In this document: in pieces, positions 1-10,956 of the stretch
How positions within the stretch are numbered: the stretch's first letter is position 1
Layout of the letters: every line of letters begins with the position of its first letter
Origin: Micromonospora_G sp044458865
GTDB taxonomy: Bacteria > Actinomycetota > Actinomycetes > Mycobacteriales > Micromonosporaceae
Assembly: GCF_044458865.1 (NCBI RefSeq)
Contig: NZ_JBITIH010000005.1
Coordinates: 124,001 to 188,000, forward strand
Direction of reading: 5' to 3'
DNA length: 64,000 nt
The notes under the pieces: generated by a model
Database searches by the model: none
Told to the model about the DNA's origin: nothing
Seen by the model: the letters and a program-made list of their open reading frames with translations, nothing else
Made by a program: the position numbers and the translations under genes

Positions 1-765
1 GCCTCGCTGTTGGTCCTGCTCGGCTTCCTGATCTTCCGTTGGGCTGTCATCGCCGCGCCGGTGCTCGGCACCGTGGGCCTGATGCGGCCCGCGAGCGCCG
101 GGCTGCGTCGGCTGGCGAACGCGGTCGTCGCGGCGGTGTTCAACATCGCCATCTTCGGGACCGGCGCGGCCATCTACCTGTTCGCCGTCGACCTGGTGAT
201 GAGCACACCGACCCTGCCCGGCTGGTTGCAGGTCGTGCTCGTGTTCCTGACCGGCGTGGTCGGGTGGCTGCTACTGCGGCCGTACCGACGGATCACCCAA
301 CTCGGCGGCAAGACGACCACGCGTACGGTCGATGCCGAGCAGTCCTGGCACCGCCGCTTCCTTCGTGACCTGCGGGAGTCGTCCCGCTCCGACCAGTCCG
401 ACTCCCGCAGCGACCGAGCGGTCGGCAAGCGCCGCGAGGTGATGGCCGAGCAGACCAACCTGCGGCCCGAGGCCCGGTTGGAGGATCCGTCGCACTCGGC
501 CGACACCCGTGCCAGCGAGCGACCGGATGGCCCGGAGGGTCGCCCGGACGGCCGGGAAGAGTCCGGCGGGGACGGCCAGCCGGGCCGGGACAGCCCAGCG
601 AAGCAGACCGCACCACGTCCCCGAAGCGGACGGGGCGCGGAGTGGACCGATCCGGACGTGCCGGCGGAGAAGCCGACGTACGTGCTCTACCGCCCCGACT
701 CGGCCAAGCGGCCGGAGACGACGCCGACGCCGACCGCACCCCGGATCCGGTCCGAGGCGAGGTAG
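1..765 (+). CDS. TrbL-like multi-pass membrane protein, C-terminal part (partial)
   Basis: The frame is already open at base 1, so the gene starts upstream and only its last 254 codons are visible. The first ~95 residues hold three hydrophobic segments (ending at the LLLRPYRR boundary). A hydrophilic tail of about 155 residues follows, rich in Arg, Asp, Gly and Pro and probably cytoplasmic and disordered. Transmembrane helices plus a long charged tail are usual for TrbL/VirB6-like proteins of actinobacterial conjugation-type clusters. The next genes (a TcpC-like protein and a lysozyme/M23 hydrolase) support that reading. The family is inferred from architecture and context, since no diagnostic motif is visible. 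Confidence 0.6.
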   Translation, partial: ASLLVLLGFLIFRWAVIAAPVLGTVGLMRPASAGLRRLANAVVAAVFNIAIFGTGAAIYLFAVDLVMSTPTLPGWLQVVLVFLTGVVGWLLLRPYRRITQLGGKTTTRTVDAEQSWHRRFLRDLRESSRSDQSDSRSDRAVGKRREVMAEQTNLRPEARLEDPSHSADTRASERPDGPEGRPDGREESGGDGQPGRDSPAKQTAPRPRSGRGAEWTDPDVPAEKPTYVLYRPDSAKRPETTPTPTAPRIRSEAR

Positions 766-768
766 ATC

Positions 769-1317
769 GTGCGACGCGCACTCGAGACCCTGGTCACCGG
801 CATCCTGCGGTCCCGACTCGGGGTCGCACTGATGCTGGCCGTGCTGATCCTGGGCGTGGTGGGTGCGGCCCGACTCGTCTCCGGCGTCTCCGGTTCCGAT
901 TCCGGGCTCGCCGGGGCACCGGTCGAGCCGATCGCCACGGTCGACCCGACGACCGGCGACGACGGCGTCATCGCCACCGAACCGCCTCCCACGCCACGGA
1001 CCAGTCCGGGCGCGGCGGCGCCGGAGGAGGTCGCCGCCAGGTTCGCCGCTGCCTGGCTCGCCCACGACGGGGTGTCGGCACAGCAGTGGTACGACAAGCT
1101 CCGTCCCCTCTCCACGAGCGGACTGGCCGACCGGCTCAGCGGCGTGGACCCGACGGGAGTGCCGGCGGAGCGGCTCACCGGCGACCTGGAGGTCGTCACC
1201 CGCAGCGACGAGTTCGTCGAGGTCAGCGTGCCGGTCGACGCCGGCACGCTACGTCTCGAACTCGTCGCCCCACAGGGGCGGTGGTTGGTCGACGCGGTGG
1301 ATTGGGAGCGAGGATGA
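769..1317 (+). CDS. Single-pass membrane protein with NTF2/TcpC-like extracytoplasmic domain
   Basis: 182 residues. The GTG start lies 3 bp after the previous stop, behind a GAGG-type ribosome site, so the two genes are co-transcribed. Residues ~15-38 form one transmembrane helix. A Pro/Thr linker (~50-85) leads to a C-terminal domain (~88-182) of the size and pattern of NTF2-like domains: a helix around FAAAWLAHDG, then strands ending in RWLVDAVDW. TcpC-type conjugation scaffolds share this anchor-plus-NTF2 plan. It may be a structural part of an envelope-spanning channel together with its neighbours. The family call rests on layout and position only. Confidence 0.5.
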   Translation: MRRALETLVTGILRSRLGVALMLAVLILGVVGAARLVSGVSGSDSGLAGAPVEPIATVDPTTGDDGVIATEPPPTPRTSPGAAAPEEVAARFAAAWLAHDGVSAQQWYDKLRPLSTSGLADRLSGVDPTGVPAERLTGDLEVVTRSDEFVEVSVPVDAGTLRLELVAPQGRWLVDAVDWERG

Positions 1318-1336
1318 GCACTGTCCGGAGTGGGCG

Positions 1337-2491
1337 ATGAGCGACGACCAGGATTCCGCGGCGAGCGCCCGGCGCAGGCGGCTGCCGGCGCTGGCAATCG
1401 CGCTCACCGCCGCGCTGGCGCTGCTCTGTTGCACCGGGGGGACCGGGGCGCTGCTCTTCTCCGAATTCCTCGGCAGTTCGGATGACCCGGCGCTCACCAC
1501 CTTCGGCTGTGGCCAGGACAAGCCAATCGAGATCAAGGACGGTCTGCCGATCGTCGAGCCGTACGACGCGGCCCAGATGCGCAACGCGGCAGTCATCATC
1601 AACGTGGGTGCGCAGATGCAGGTTCCCCCACGAGGCTGGGTGATCGCGGTGGCGACAGCCATGCAGGAGTCCCGGTTGAGCAACCTGCCACATCTCGGCG
1701 CCAGTAACGACCACGACTCGATCGGCCTGTTCCAGCAGCGGCCCTCGCAGGGCTGGGGTACGCCCCAGCAACTGCTGGACCCCGAGTACACCTCACGCAA
1801 GTTCTACGAGAAGCTGCTGGAGGTACCCGGCTGGCAGAAGAAACGGCTGACCGATGCCGCGCAGCGGGTCCAGCGCAGCGCCTTCCCGGACGCGTACGCC
1901 AAGCACGAAACCATCGCCACCCAGATCGTGAACGCACTCACCAAGGGTGCCGCCCGCGCGGCTGGCGCCGGTGTGCCGGTGAGCGGTGCCGATCTGCAAT
2001 GCGCCGCCGGTGCGGACATCGCCGCCTCCGGCTGGACCCTGCCCATTCCGGGCGCGGTCGGCTCCGGCTTCCGCACCGCCTCGCGACCGTCGCACAACGG
2101 GGTCGACATCGGTGCGGTGAAGGGGACGGAGATCCGCGCCGCGGCGAGTGGACGCGTGCTGGTCGCCCGCTGTGATCCGGACCGGAACGGCGTACGCAGT
2201 TGCGATGTCGACGGGTTCCCCGGCAAGGGCGGCTGCGGCTGGTTCGTCGACATCCTGCACGCCAATCAGATCATCACGCGTTACTGTCACATGGTCAGCA
2301 AGCCACTGGTGAACGTGAACGACATGGTGGAGGCCGGACAGGTGATCGGCAACGTCGGGTCGAGCGGTAACTCCTCCGGGCCGCACCTGCACTTCGAGGT
2401 GCACGTGAAGGGCGACCGGAGCAGCCGGGGGGCGATCAACCCGGTGCCGTTCATGCGGGATCGCGGCGCGACGTTGCAGGGGAACGGATGA
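1337..2491 (+). CDS. Bifunctional peptidoglycan hydrolase: lysozyme-like domain plus M23 metallopeptidase
   Basis: 384 residues. The ATG at 1337 follows a GGAG box (1328-1331) and overlaps the stop of an 8-codon ORF (1314-1340) by four bases, so initiation may be coupled. Residues 16-45 form a signal anchor. Residues ~75-190 look like a transglycosylase/lysozyme-like fold (AMQESRL with its Glu, then SIGLFQQRPSQGWG). Residues ~240-375 are a LytM/M23 zinc peptidase with the HNGVD and HLHFE motifs that supply the metal ligands. Enzymes with this pair of domains open the cell wall for conjugation or secretion channels, which fits the two preceding membrane proteins. Catalytic residues of the M23 domain appear intact. 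Confidence 0.85.
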   Translation: MSDDQDSAASARRRRLPALAIALTAALALLCCTGGTGALLFSEFLGSSDDPALTTFGCGQDKPIEIKDGLPIVEPYDAAQMRNAAVIINVGAQMQVPPRGWVIAVATAMQESRLSNLPHLGASNDHDSIGLFQQRPSQGWGTPQQLLDPEYTSRKFYEKLLEVPGWQKKRLTDAAQRVQRSAFPDAYAKHETIATQIVNALTKGAARAAGAGVPVSGADLQCAAGADIAASGWTLPIPGAVGSGFRTASRPSHNGVDIGAVKGTEIRAAASGRVLVARCDPDRNGVRSCDVDGFPGKGGCGWFVDILHANQIITRYCHMVSKPLVNVNDMVEAGQVIGNVGSSGNSSGPHLHFEVHVKGDRSSRGAINPVPFMRDRGATLQGNG

Positions 2492-2537
2492 GGCTGGTCC
2501 GGCCAGCGCGCTCCGATCGGCACGGGAAACCTCGGCC

Positions 2538-3155
2538 GTGACCGGCGACCCTCTCCCCGATCCGTTCGCCGGGCAACCGGACTGGGCGCCCCGGCCCCCT
2601 CGGCCGGTCGTGCTCACCACCAGCGGGGAACAACTCGATCTGCGCGGTCGCCGGGTCCTGGTCGGTCTGCCCGGGCTGGGATGGCGGGCCGACCTGCGTT
2701 CGGATGAGCGGGTGGTCCAGGGCAGCCGCACCTACGTGCCGGTGATGCCCGAACAGGAGTGGTACCGGGCCGAAGCGGAGCAGGTCGAGGTCTTCGCGCC
2801 GCTGGTACCGGCGGACCGGGTCTGGGTGGAGACCCTCGGGGAGCCAGCCGGGCCGGATCTGAGCCTACGTCTCCCTTCCGGCGACGTGCTCTCCCGGCTC
2901 GTCTCACTCGACCGGCCCGCGCACCGGGCCCCGCTCCCCGTTGTCGATGCGGACTCGGTCTCCGGGCGTCGGGTGGTGCACGTGGTGGACAGCGTCGAAC
3001 GCCGTGACCTGCGGGCCGTCACCGAGGTCTACACCAGCACGGACGGTGACATCTGCGTGAGGGTGACCCCGGAACTCGACTGGTACCGCTGGGGGTGGAG
3101 CGGGCAGCCGCCGGCCACACTGGAGATTCCGGTCCATCTGCTCTGGATCGAGTAA
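2538..3155 (+). CDS. Conserved hypothetical protein
   Basis: 205 residues from a GTG start, 46 bp after the hydrolase gene and on the same strand, so probably the last gene of that operon. No signal peptide, membrane helix or known motif is visible. The sequence is acidic, rich in Trp, Val, Arg and Pro, and predicts mostly beta strands. Two similar stretches (MPEQEWYRAE and TPELDWYRWG), each following a run with valines, suggest an internal duplication of a ~90-residue unit, centred near residues 60-80 and 170-190. Function unknown. The context suggests a cytoplasmic accessory of the envelope machine. Confidence 0.6.
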   Translation: MTGDPLPDPFAGQPDWAPRPPRPVVLTTSGEQLDLRGRRVLVGLPGLGWRADLRSDERVVQGSRTYVPVMPEQEWYRAEAEQVEVFAPLVPADRVWVETLGEPAGPDLSLRLPSGDVLSRLVSLDRPAHRAPLPVVDADSVSGRRVVHVVDSVERRDLRAVTEVYTSTDGDICVRVTPELDWYRWGWSGQPPATLEIPVHLLWIE

Positions 3156-3173
3156 CCGTCCGGTCGGCGATCG

Positions 3174-3740
3174 TTACGTGACCTGGGAGGCTTCGCAGAC
3201 CCGCCAGGCTCCGTCCCGTTGGGTGACAAACCGCCAGGACTGCCGACCACTCTGCGTGATCTCGTTCATTCGAGTGGAGATGACGAGGTCGACCAGGACC
3301 TCGGCCCTGTCACCCTCCTCGCGTACGTCCAATTTGCCCCACTTAACACGGAAGATGGTGTCGAACCGCTTCTCGCGCTCCACCAGGTCGGCCCGCAACG
3401 TGGCCAACTCGGCCAGCTTGGAGGTGTCCGCACACGCCAGCGGCTTGGCCCGGACGTCGTTCCGGTCGGCCATGTACGCCTGGAGGTAGTTGTTCACCGT
3501 GATGTCAGGCGCGCTCTGGTCCGGGCTGGTGTAACGGTCGTACGCGACGTACGCGACGGCGGCACCGGCGACACCCAGCACGGCGAGCAGCCCGGCGACC
3601 ATCGCCAGGACCGTACGCAACCGGCGACGCTTCGGGGCGGGTGGAATCGCGACCGGATCAGGGCTCTCCTGTCCCGACCTGGTGCGCTGGGCCGGCACCC
3701 ACGACACCTGGGAACCCGCGGGGGGCTGCACTGATTCCAC
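3174..3740 (-). CDS. Membrane-anchored protein with extracytoplasmic NTF2-like domain
   Basis: 188 residues from the GTG at 3740. The reading frame stays open further upstream, but that part has the composition of non-coding DNA. A short Pro-rich cytoplasmic segment ends in KRRR and is followed by a transmembrane helix at about residues 45-68 (VAGLLAVLGVAGAAVAYVAY). The ~120-residue outer domain contains two cysteines (LACAD and WRVCEA) and a predicted helix-then-sheet pattern that resembles DUF4878/NTF2-like lumenal domains. The gene converges with the preceding unknown gene and diverges from the FtsK-like gene. No specific function can be assigned. Confidence 0.6.
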   Translation of the reverse strand: MESVQPPAGSQVSWVPAQRTRSGQESPDPVAIPPAPKRRRLRTVLAMVAGLLAVLGVAGAAVAYVAYDRYTSPDQSAPDITVNNYLQAYMADRNDVRAKPLACADTSKLAELATLRADLVEREKRFDTIFRVKWGKLDVREEGDRAEVLVDLVISTRMNEITQSGRQSWRFVTQRDGAWRVCEASQVT

Positions 3741-3893
3741 ACCCCCGAGGCTATCGGTTGCCGGGTCCCGACCCAATGGGCGAGAAGCACAGCTTGATAA
3801 CTCAATGGCAGCAAAGTGTGACGATATGCAGTTGATGCGACATGAGCACCCTCCGGGTACGGCTGTGCGTCCACGATGATCGGATCCGGCTGG

Positions 3894-3901
3894 GATAACG
3901 T
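3894..3901 (+). promoter_or_regulatory. Possible -10 element for the FtsK-like operon
   Basis: TGGGATAACGT contains an extended -10-like GATAAC/TAACGT, about 50 bp before the first GTG of the ATPase gene. No convincing -35 is seen. This is pattern only. Confidence 0.25.
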
Positions 3902-3949
3902 TTCGGGCAGAAGAGGTGCCCGACCCGGGTGACCCGCCACGAGTGAGAG

Positions 3950-6607
3950 GTGGAGGGGGTGACCCAAGTGAAGACGCGGACCAGTCAAGCCGCGGCGCTG
4001 CACCGCCAGGCAGCAGCCACCGCTGTGGCCGCCGCCACCACCTTGGACGCGACCCAACCGGCCCCGGCCGACCAGCGGGAGCAGCACGAACTCGCGGAAC
4101 GGCTGCGGGCCGCAGCGGCGGCACTGGTGCCCGGCTGGCTCGGCGCACCGCTGGGCGCCCAGGCGGCGGACGCTCCTCTGGGAGGCCCCGAGCTTCCCGG
4201 CTTCGTCCGGGTCGGCACCGCGCAACCGCTCGACGACGCCCGGTTCCCGGCAGTCGTACCGCTGCTTGGCACCGGCCACCTCACCATCGACGCGGACACC
4301 CGCGACCCCCGCGTGTCCGGCCTGGTCCGCGCGGTCCTGCTCCGGCTGCTGGGCGCCGCGCCTGCCGGCTCGCTGCTGGTACGGGCGGTGGACGCGGCCA
4401 CCGCAGGCCGACTCTTCGCGCCGTTCGCGCCGCTGGCCGACGCCGGCCTCATGCCACCGCCGGCAACCGACCGGGCCGGTCTCCGGGCCATCCTGACCGA
4501 GGCCGAGCAGTGGGTACGCCCCGCTCGCCCGCACTCCGACCGGGGCCGCCGCCACGAGCGCACCCTGCTCCTGGTGATCGCCTCGCTGCCCGAGCTGACC
4601 GAGGCGGCGGACCTGGCCCGCATCGGCGCACTGGCCCAGCACGGACCCGCAGCCGGGCTGCACCTGGTCGTCGCGGGCTGGCCCCCGCCACCACTGACCG
4701 CGGAGACCACCCAACCACCCCTGGCCGACAGCACGATGATCGCGTTGCGCAATCCGTACGCGCTGGTCGGTGACCCGCCCGGCGCCTCGTTCGGCAGCCC
4801 GGGCGAACATCTCCCCTCCACCGGGCTCAACTCCCCGGTCTTCCTCGACGAGGACCCACCGGCTCAGCTCTTCCAACGCGTCTGCCAGGAGCTGGCCGCG
4901 CGGGTCAACGCGAACTCACGCCCACATCTGGCCGACCTGCTGCCCGAGGAGGCGGACGGCCTCTGGACGGCGGATCCGGCCGAAGGGCTGGTTACCACGG
5001 TCGGCCGGGACGGGGAGATCCCGGTGACGCTGCGGTTCAACGAACTCACCCCGCACTGGCTGGTCAGCGGGCGGTACGGCGCGGGTAAGTCCGCGTTCCT
5101 GGTGAACGTGATCTACGGCCTGTGCGCCCACTACTCTCCCGGCGATCTGATGCTCTACCTGCTCGACTTCGCCGAAGGGTCGTCGTTCGAGGAGGTCGTA
5201 CCGGCGGGTCACGATCCGTCGTGGCTGCCGCACGCACGGGTGGTCGGGATGGAGTGCGACCCGGAGTACGGGCTGGCCGTACTCGACGAACTCGACGCGG
5301 AGGTGACCCGGCGGGCGGCCCTGGCCGAGTCCGCCGGCGTGACCCGGTTCGCGGACCTGCGCGCCCGGCACCGGATGCCCCGGATCCTCTGTGTGCTGGA
5401 CAGTTTCCGGTTCCTGCTCGACGCCGAGGACGATGCTGACCCACGGGCCCGCCGCCGACTCGAATCACTGGCCCGACGCAGCCGCCCGTACGGCGTACAC
5501 CTGGTCCTGGTGAACCGGGCCGTCTCCGACCCGGCGCCGGGGTACGGCCAGCGGGACTCGGTCTACGCCCAGTTCCCGGTGCGGGTGGCGCTGCCCGGCG
5601 GCGGTGAGGTGCTGGAGCCGACCAACGACGCGGCGGCCGGGTTGCCGATGGGAAATGCGGTGATCAACACGGCGGGCGGGCTGGGCGGCCCACGCGGCGC
5701 CACCCGGGGACACGAGCGCCTGGTCCAGTTCCCCGACCCGCAGGCGGACCCCGGTGCGCTGGACGCGTTGCGACAGCGTCTCTGGCGTGCACGGGGGGCG
5801 GATGCCGTACCGCCGACGATCTTCGCCGGGTACGCGGAGCAGCGGCTGACCGAAGATCCCGGTTACCGGGCGGCGGCTCTGGGTCTGAGCGCCGGACCAG
5901 CCGCCCTGGTCGGCCGAGTGCTCGCACCGGCGCTGGACACCGCCGCGATCTCCTTCGACAAGTCGAGCGCACGGCACCTGGTGGTCCTCGGGCCGACGGG
6001 GGCCGACGTACTTGAGGTGGCGGCGCGCAGCCTGGCCGCGCACCTTCCGAGCGGTGCCGGCCGGTTCGTGGTCGCGTCGCTCGCGCCGGGGACGGTTGGT
6101 CCGGCAAGCCGACTCGCGGCCGACCTCACCGAGCGACACGAGGTGCTGATGGTCGACGCCACCGGGCTGAATCAGGTCCTCGACCAGGAAGAGCCGGGCT
6201 ACCTGGTGCTCTTCGGTCTGGACGGGCTCGCACCGGCGGCTCTGCCCACCGACCGCCTCGCCGTGCTGCTGCGCGATGGGCCGAACCGCGGCGTGCACCT
6301 GCTCGCCTGGGCGGAGCGGCCCGGTCGCTTCGCTGAGGTTCTCGGCGTCGAACCGGCCGCCGCACCGGCTCCCGCGGACGGTATCGACCCCAGCGGGGAG
6401 GGTGCGACCAGGCCGGACGGCGACGGGACCACCGGTGCTCTGGTCAGCGACCTGGTCGTCCTGGGGCTTCCGGAAGCCGAACTGGCCGGACTGCTCGGCC
6501 GGCCAGCGGTCGTACGGCCGCGCCGTGGTCGGGCACTCTGGCATGACCGGTGGTCCGACCGGCTCACCACGATCGTCCCGTTCGTTCTTCCGGAGGTGCT
6601 CCGGTGA
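3950..6607 (+). CDS. FtsK/SpoIIIE-family ATPase with EccC-like triple-domain layout
   Basis: 885 residues from the most upstream GTG. GTG codons at 3959 and 3968, behind GAGAGG or GGAGGGGG, are equally good starts. The central domain (~residues 360-560) has an intact Walker A (GRYGAGKSAF, ~375) and a Walker B-like ILCVLDSF. The N-terminal third contains an ATPase-like strand (TLLLVIASLPEL), and the C-terminal third has a degenerate loop (LGPTGADV) in which the lysine is absent. One working motor flanked by two inactive copies recalls the EccC ATPases of type VII secretion. It overlaps the next gene by four bases. It could drive protein or DNA movement. The substrate is unknown. Confidence 0.75.
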   Translation: MEGVTQVKTRTSQAAALHRQAAATAVAAATTLDATQPAPADQREQHELAERLRAAAAALVPGWLGAPLGAQAADAPLGGPELPGFVRVGTAQPLDDARFPAVVPLLGTGHLTIDADTRDPRVSGLVRAVLLRLLGAAPAGSLLVRAVDAATAGRLFAPFAPLADAGLMPPPATDRAGLRAILTEAEQWVRPARPHSDRGRRHERTLLLVIASLPELTEAADLARIGALAQHGPAAGLHLVVAGWPPPPLTAETTQPPLADSTMIALRNPYALVGDPPGASFGSPGEHLPSTGLNSPVFLDEDPPAQLFQRVCQELAARVNANSRPHLADLLPEEADGLWTADPAEGLVTTVGRDGEIPVTLRFNELTPHWLVSGRYGAGKSAFLVNVIYGLCAHYSPGDLMLYLLDFAEGSSFEEVVPAGHDPSWLPHARVVGMECDPEYGLAVLDELDAEVTRRAALAESAGVTRFADLRARHRMPRILCVLDSFRFLLDAEDDADPRARRRLESLARRSRPYGVHLVLVNRAVSDPAPGYGQRDSVYAQFPVRVALPGGGEVLEPTNDAAAGLPMGNAVINTAGGLGGPRGATRGHERLVQFPDPQADPGALDALRQRLWRARGADAVPPTIFAGYAEQRLTEDPGYRAAALGLSAGPAALVGRVLAPALDTAAISFDKSSARHLVVLGPTGADVLEVAARSLAAHLPSGAGRFVVASLAPGTVGPASRLAADLTERHEVLMVDATGLNQVLDQEEPGYLVLFGLDGLAPAALPTDRLAVLLRDGPNRGVHLLAWAERPGRFAEVLGVEPAAAPAPADGIDPSGEGATRPDGDGTTGALVSDLVVLGLPEAELAGLLGRPAVVRPRRGRALWHDRWSDRLTTIVPFVLPEVLR

Positions 6608-7059
6608 GCGCCTGGGAGGAATACCTCGCCGCCGCGCAGCGACTCGACGCGGTTCGCCGGGGGGCGGCGACCGCGGCCGGCGAGCAGGCTGAGGCGGTGC
6701 AGGACGCACGGGAGGAACTGACCGCCGTACGAGCCCGGTTGGTGCCGCAGCAGGCGCGTCTTCGTGCGCTGGGCGTACCGGAACCGGAACTCGTACCGGC
6801 CCCGGCCGAGGTGGCCGCCGCCGGTCAGGCGATGGCGGCTGGTCCAGCGGCGGTCCTGGCCGGGTTGCGTCAGGCGCGGGGCACGGCGGACGTTGCGGAC
6901 GTCATGGTGACCGCGACCCGGCTACCGGCCGTGGCGAGCGGGGCGGACCGCCGGCACCGGACCTGGGTGCACGGACTGGTGGTGTACGGCCCGTTCGCCC
7001 TCGCGGTGCTGGTGCTGCTGAGCTGTCTGGGCATCGGCGCGTTCGCGTTGTTCGGCTAG
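6604..7059 (+). CDS. Small helical protein with C-terminal membrane anchor
   Basis: 151 residues. The GTG overlaps the TGA of the ATPase gene (GTGA), so translation is coupled and the two products are probably made in step. Residues 1-~60 are strongly helical and charged (Glu/Ala/Arg heptads, a likely coiled coil). Then comes a Pro/Ala-rich stretch and one transmembrane helix at about 127-150 with a very short outer tail. Such a tail-anchored helical protein could tether the ATPase to the membrane. No family was recognised. Confidence 0.65.
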   Translation: MSAWEEYLAAAQRLDAVRRGAATAAGEQAEAVQDAREELTAVRARLVPQQARLRALGVPEPELVPAPAEVAAAGQAMAAGPAAVLAGLRQARGTADVADVMVTATRLPAVASGADRRHRTWVHGLVVYGPFALAVLVLLSCLGIGAFALFG

Positions 7060-7077
7060 GTGCCACTGTGGCGGCAG

Positions 7078-7755
7078 CTAGGAGTGCATGATCAGCGCCA
7101 TCGCCTCGGCGCGGGATCTCGAGTCCTCCTGGAGCGATCCGCGTACCGCTGAGGTGATCGTCTTGGCGCCGGACTTCTGGATGCCCCGCATCGCCATGCA
7201 CATGTGTTCGCACTCAAGTACGACGACCACACCGCGTGGTTGTAGCTTCTCGGTGAGCAGGTCGGCGATCTGACTGGTCAACCGCTCCTGGACCTGTGGT
7301 CGCCGGGCGTAGACCTCAACCAGGCGCGCCAGCTTGGAGAGGCCGGTGATCCGCCCGTTCGCACCCGGGATGTACCCGATGTGGGCCATTCCCCGGAACG
7401 GGAGCAGGTGATGCTCACAGAGGCTCATCACGTCGATGTCGCGAACCAGCACGAGCTCGCTGTGGTTGGCCTCGAAGGTGGTGCCGAGCACCTGGGCGGG
7501 ATCGACCCGCAGGCCGGCGAAGAGTTCCGCGTACGCCCGCGCGACCCGGGCCGGTGTCTTCACCAGCCCGTCCCGATCGGGGTCCTCGCCGACCGCGATG
7601 AGGATCTCGCGTACCGCCTTCTCGATCCGCAGCAGGTCGACGGCGTCCTCCACCGGGCTGCCGGTGAGCTTGCCGTCGACCAGTCGGGCGGCGAGGTAGT
7701 CCAGCGTGTCGTCGTTGTCGGGCTCGGTGGACGAGGTGTCCTGCACCTCGTCCAC
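7078..7755 (-). CDS. folE: GTP cyclohydrolase I
   Basis: Converts GTP to 7,8-dihydroneopterin triphosphate, the first step of tetrahydrofolate synthesis. 225 residues with the family signatures: CEHHLLPF (zinc ligand and active site), HIGYIPG, ITGLSKLARLV and the C-terminal ECEHMCM zinc cysteine region. The GTG start lies 20 bp after the ftsH stop, so it is the last gene of the hpt-ftsH-folE run. In many actinobacteria folP, folB and folK follow directly. Here the next gene is an unrelated membrane protein on the opposite strand, so the rest of the folate genes must lie elsewhere. Confidence 0.95.
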   Translation of the reverse strand: MDEVQDTSSTEPDNDDTLDYLAARLVDGKLTGSPVEDAVDLLRIEKAVREILIAVGEDPDRDGLVKTPARVARAYAELFAGLRVDPAQVLGTTFEANHSELVLVRDIDVMSLCEHHLLPFRGMAHIGYIPGANGRITGLSKLARLVEVYARRPQVQERLTSQIADLLTEKLQPRGVVVVLECEHMCMAMRGIQKSGAKTITSAVRGSLQEDSRSRAEAMALIMHS

Positions 7756-7775
7756 CGGGCCGACGATGTCGCTGC

Positions 7776-9800
<2,025 letters not shown>

Positions 9801-10282
9801 ACTGTTGTCGAGCGCCTTGGCGCCCGGACCCTCCTGATCGACGTCCTGACCGTCTGGGTTGGCTTGTCGCCGCGCGGAGCGGCGGCCGGGGCCGCCTTGC
9901 GGGCCGGCCTCGACCTCGACGCGAATATCTCGCCGGGGTGATTCGACGGTACACCGTGACCGCGAGGAGTGAGCTTGCGAGCCCAGCAGTCGCGATCCGG
10001 TGCCGCTCCGTGAGCGCTGGAGGAAACCCTCCGGGGACGCCCTCGGCTCACCCGTCGTGCCAGCGTGACGGCGAACTCGCGCCCGGTTCCCGACCTGTCC
10101 GGTCAAACAGGGCGAAAGACCCGGCGCGGAGATACGTCCGCGCCACCACCGCATACCGTAGCCGGTCTTCCTGAGAGCGCGCTGTACGACTGCTCGATAT
10201 TTCCTCACGCCGATACCGGGCGACAGCTCGGACAGATCGACGGACGGAGTCGTACGGGGGGCGCACAGGGGGCCTCCCGGAG
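9801..10282. other. 482-bp gap between hpt and ftsH
   Basis: No open frame here has coding character. The ftsH frame stays open upstream on the minus strand, but the peptide is Arg/Ser/Pro-rich and unlike FtsH N-termini. The gap presumably carries the ftsH promoter and leader. I could not pick a convincing -35/-10 pair or a strong hairpin. Confidence 0.5.
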
Positions 10283-10858
10283 TCAGGACCGGGTGTAGAC
10301 CTCGGGCTTCAGTACGCCGACGTAGGGCAGTTCGCGGTACCGCTCGCCGAAGTCGAGCCCGTAACCGACCACGAACTCGCTCGGGATGTCGAAGCCGACG
10401 TACTTGACCGGAACGTGGACCTTGATCGCATCCGGCTTACGGAAGAGGGCGACCACCTCGACGCTCGCCGCCGAACGGGACTCGAGGTACCGGAGCAGCC
10501 AGGAGAGGGTCAGCCCGGAGTCGACGATGTCCTCGACCACCATCACGTGCCGGCCGGCGATGTCGCGGTCCAGGTCCTTCAGGATGCGCACGACGCCCGA
10601 GGAGGTGGTCCCCTGGCCGTACGAGGAGACGGCCATGAACTCCAGCTCGGACGGGGGGCCCTGCCGCCCCAGTGCCCGCGCGAAGTCGGCCATGAACATG
10701 ACCGCGCCCTTCAGGACGCACACCAGCAGCAGCCCGTCCTCGACCGAGGCGTAGTCGGCCGAGACCTGCTTGGCCAGTTCCTCGGTCTTCTCGCGGATCT
10801 GCTCCTCAGAAATGATCACGTGATCGATGTCGGCGTCGTACCAGGAGCCGTCAGCCAT
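10283..10858 (-). CDS. hpt: Hypoxanthine phosphoribosyltransferase
   Basis: 191 residues from the ATG at 10858. Joins hypoxanthine or guanine with PRPP to give IMP or GMP (purine salvage). The PRPP-binding loop VVEDIVDSGLT is intact, as are the upstream LKGAVMF segment (PPi loop) and the C-terminal VGYGLDF, typical of HGPRTs. In many actinobacteria hpt directly follows tilS. Here about 3 kb containing a small ORF, a regulator and ggt separates them. An N-terminal extension of the open frame was rejected because it lacks coding character. Confidence 0.93.
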   Translation of the reverse strand: MADGSWYDADIDHVIISEEQIREKTEELAKQVSADYASVEDGLLLVCVLKGAVMFMADFARALGRQGPPSELEFMAVSSYGQGTTSSGVVRILKDLDRDIAGRHVMVVEDIVDSGLTLSWLLRYLESRSAASVEVVALFRKPDAIKVHVPVKYVGFDIPSEFVVGYGLDFGERYRELPYVGVLKPEVYTRS

Positions 10859-10956
10859 GCACCTAGCCTGCCGTACGTCGGTGACGGCCTGTCGCCGGGG
10901 CGGCCAGATCGTGACGTGACCACCCCGGCGAGGGCCCGGGACTCCGGACAGACCGG

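Noticed and set aside
3741..4148. N-terminal extension of the minus-strand membrane protein into the FtsK-like gene
   Set aside because: It would overlap the ATPase start and has non-coding composition. The GTG at 3740 gives a normal membrane protein.
9801..10208. N-terminal extension of FtsH of 136 residues
   Set aside because: The extension is Arg/Ser/Pro-rich and unlike FtsH N-termini, which begin with a short basic stretch before the first helix.
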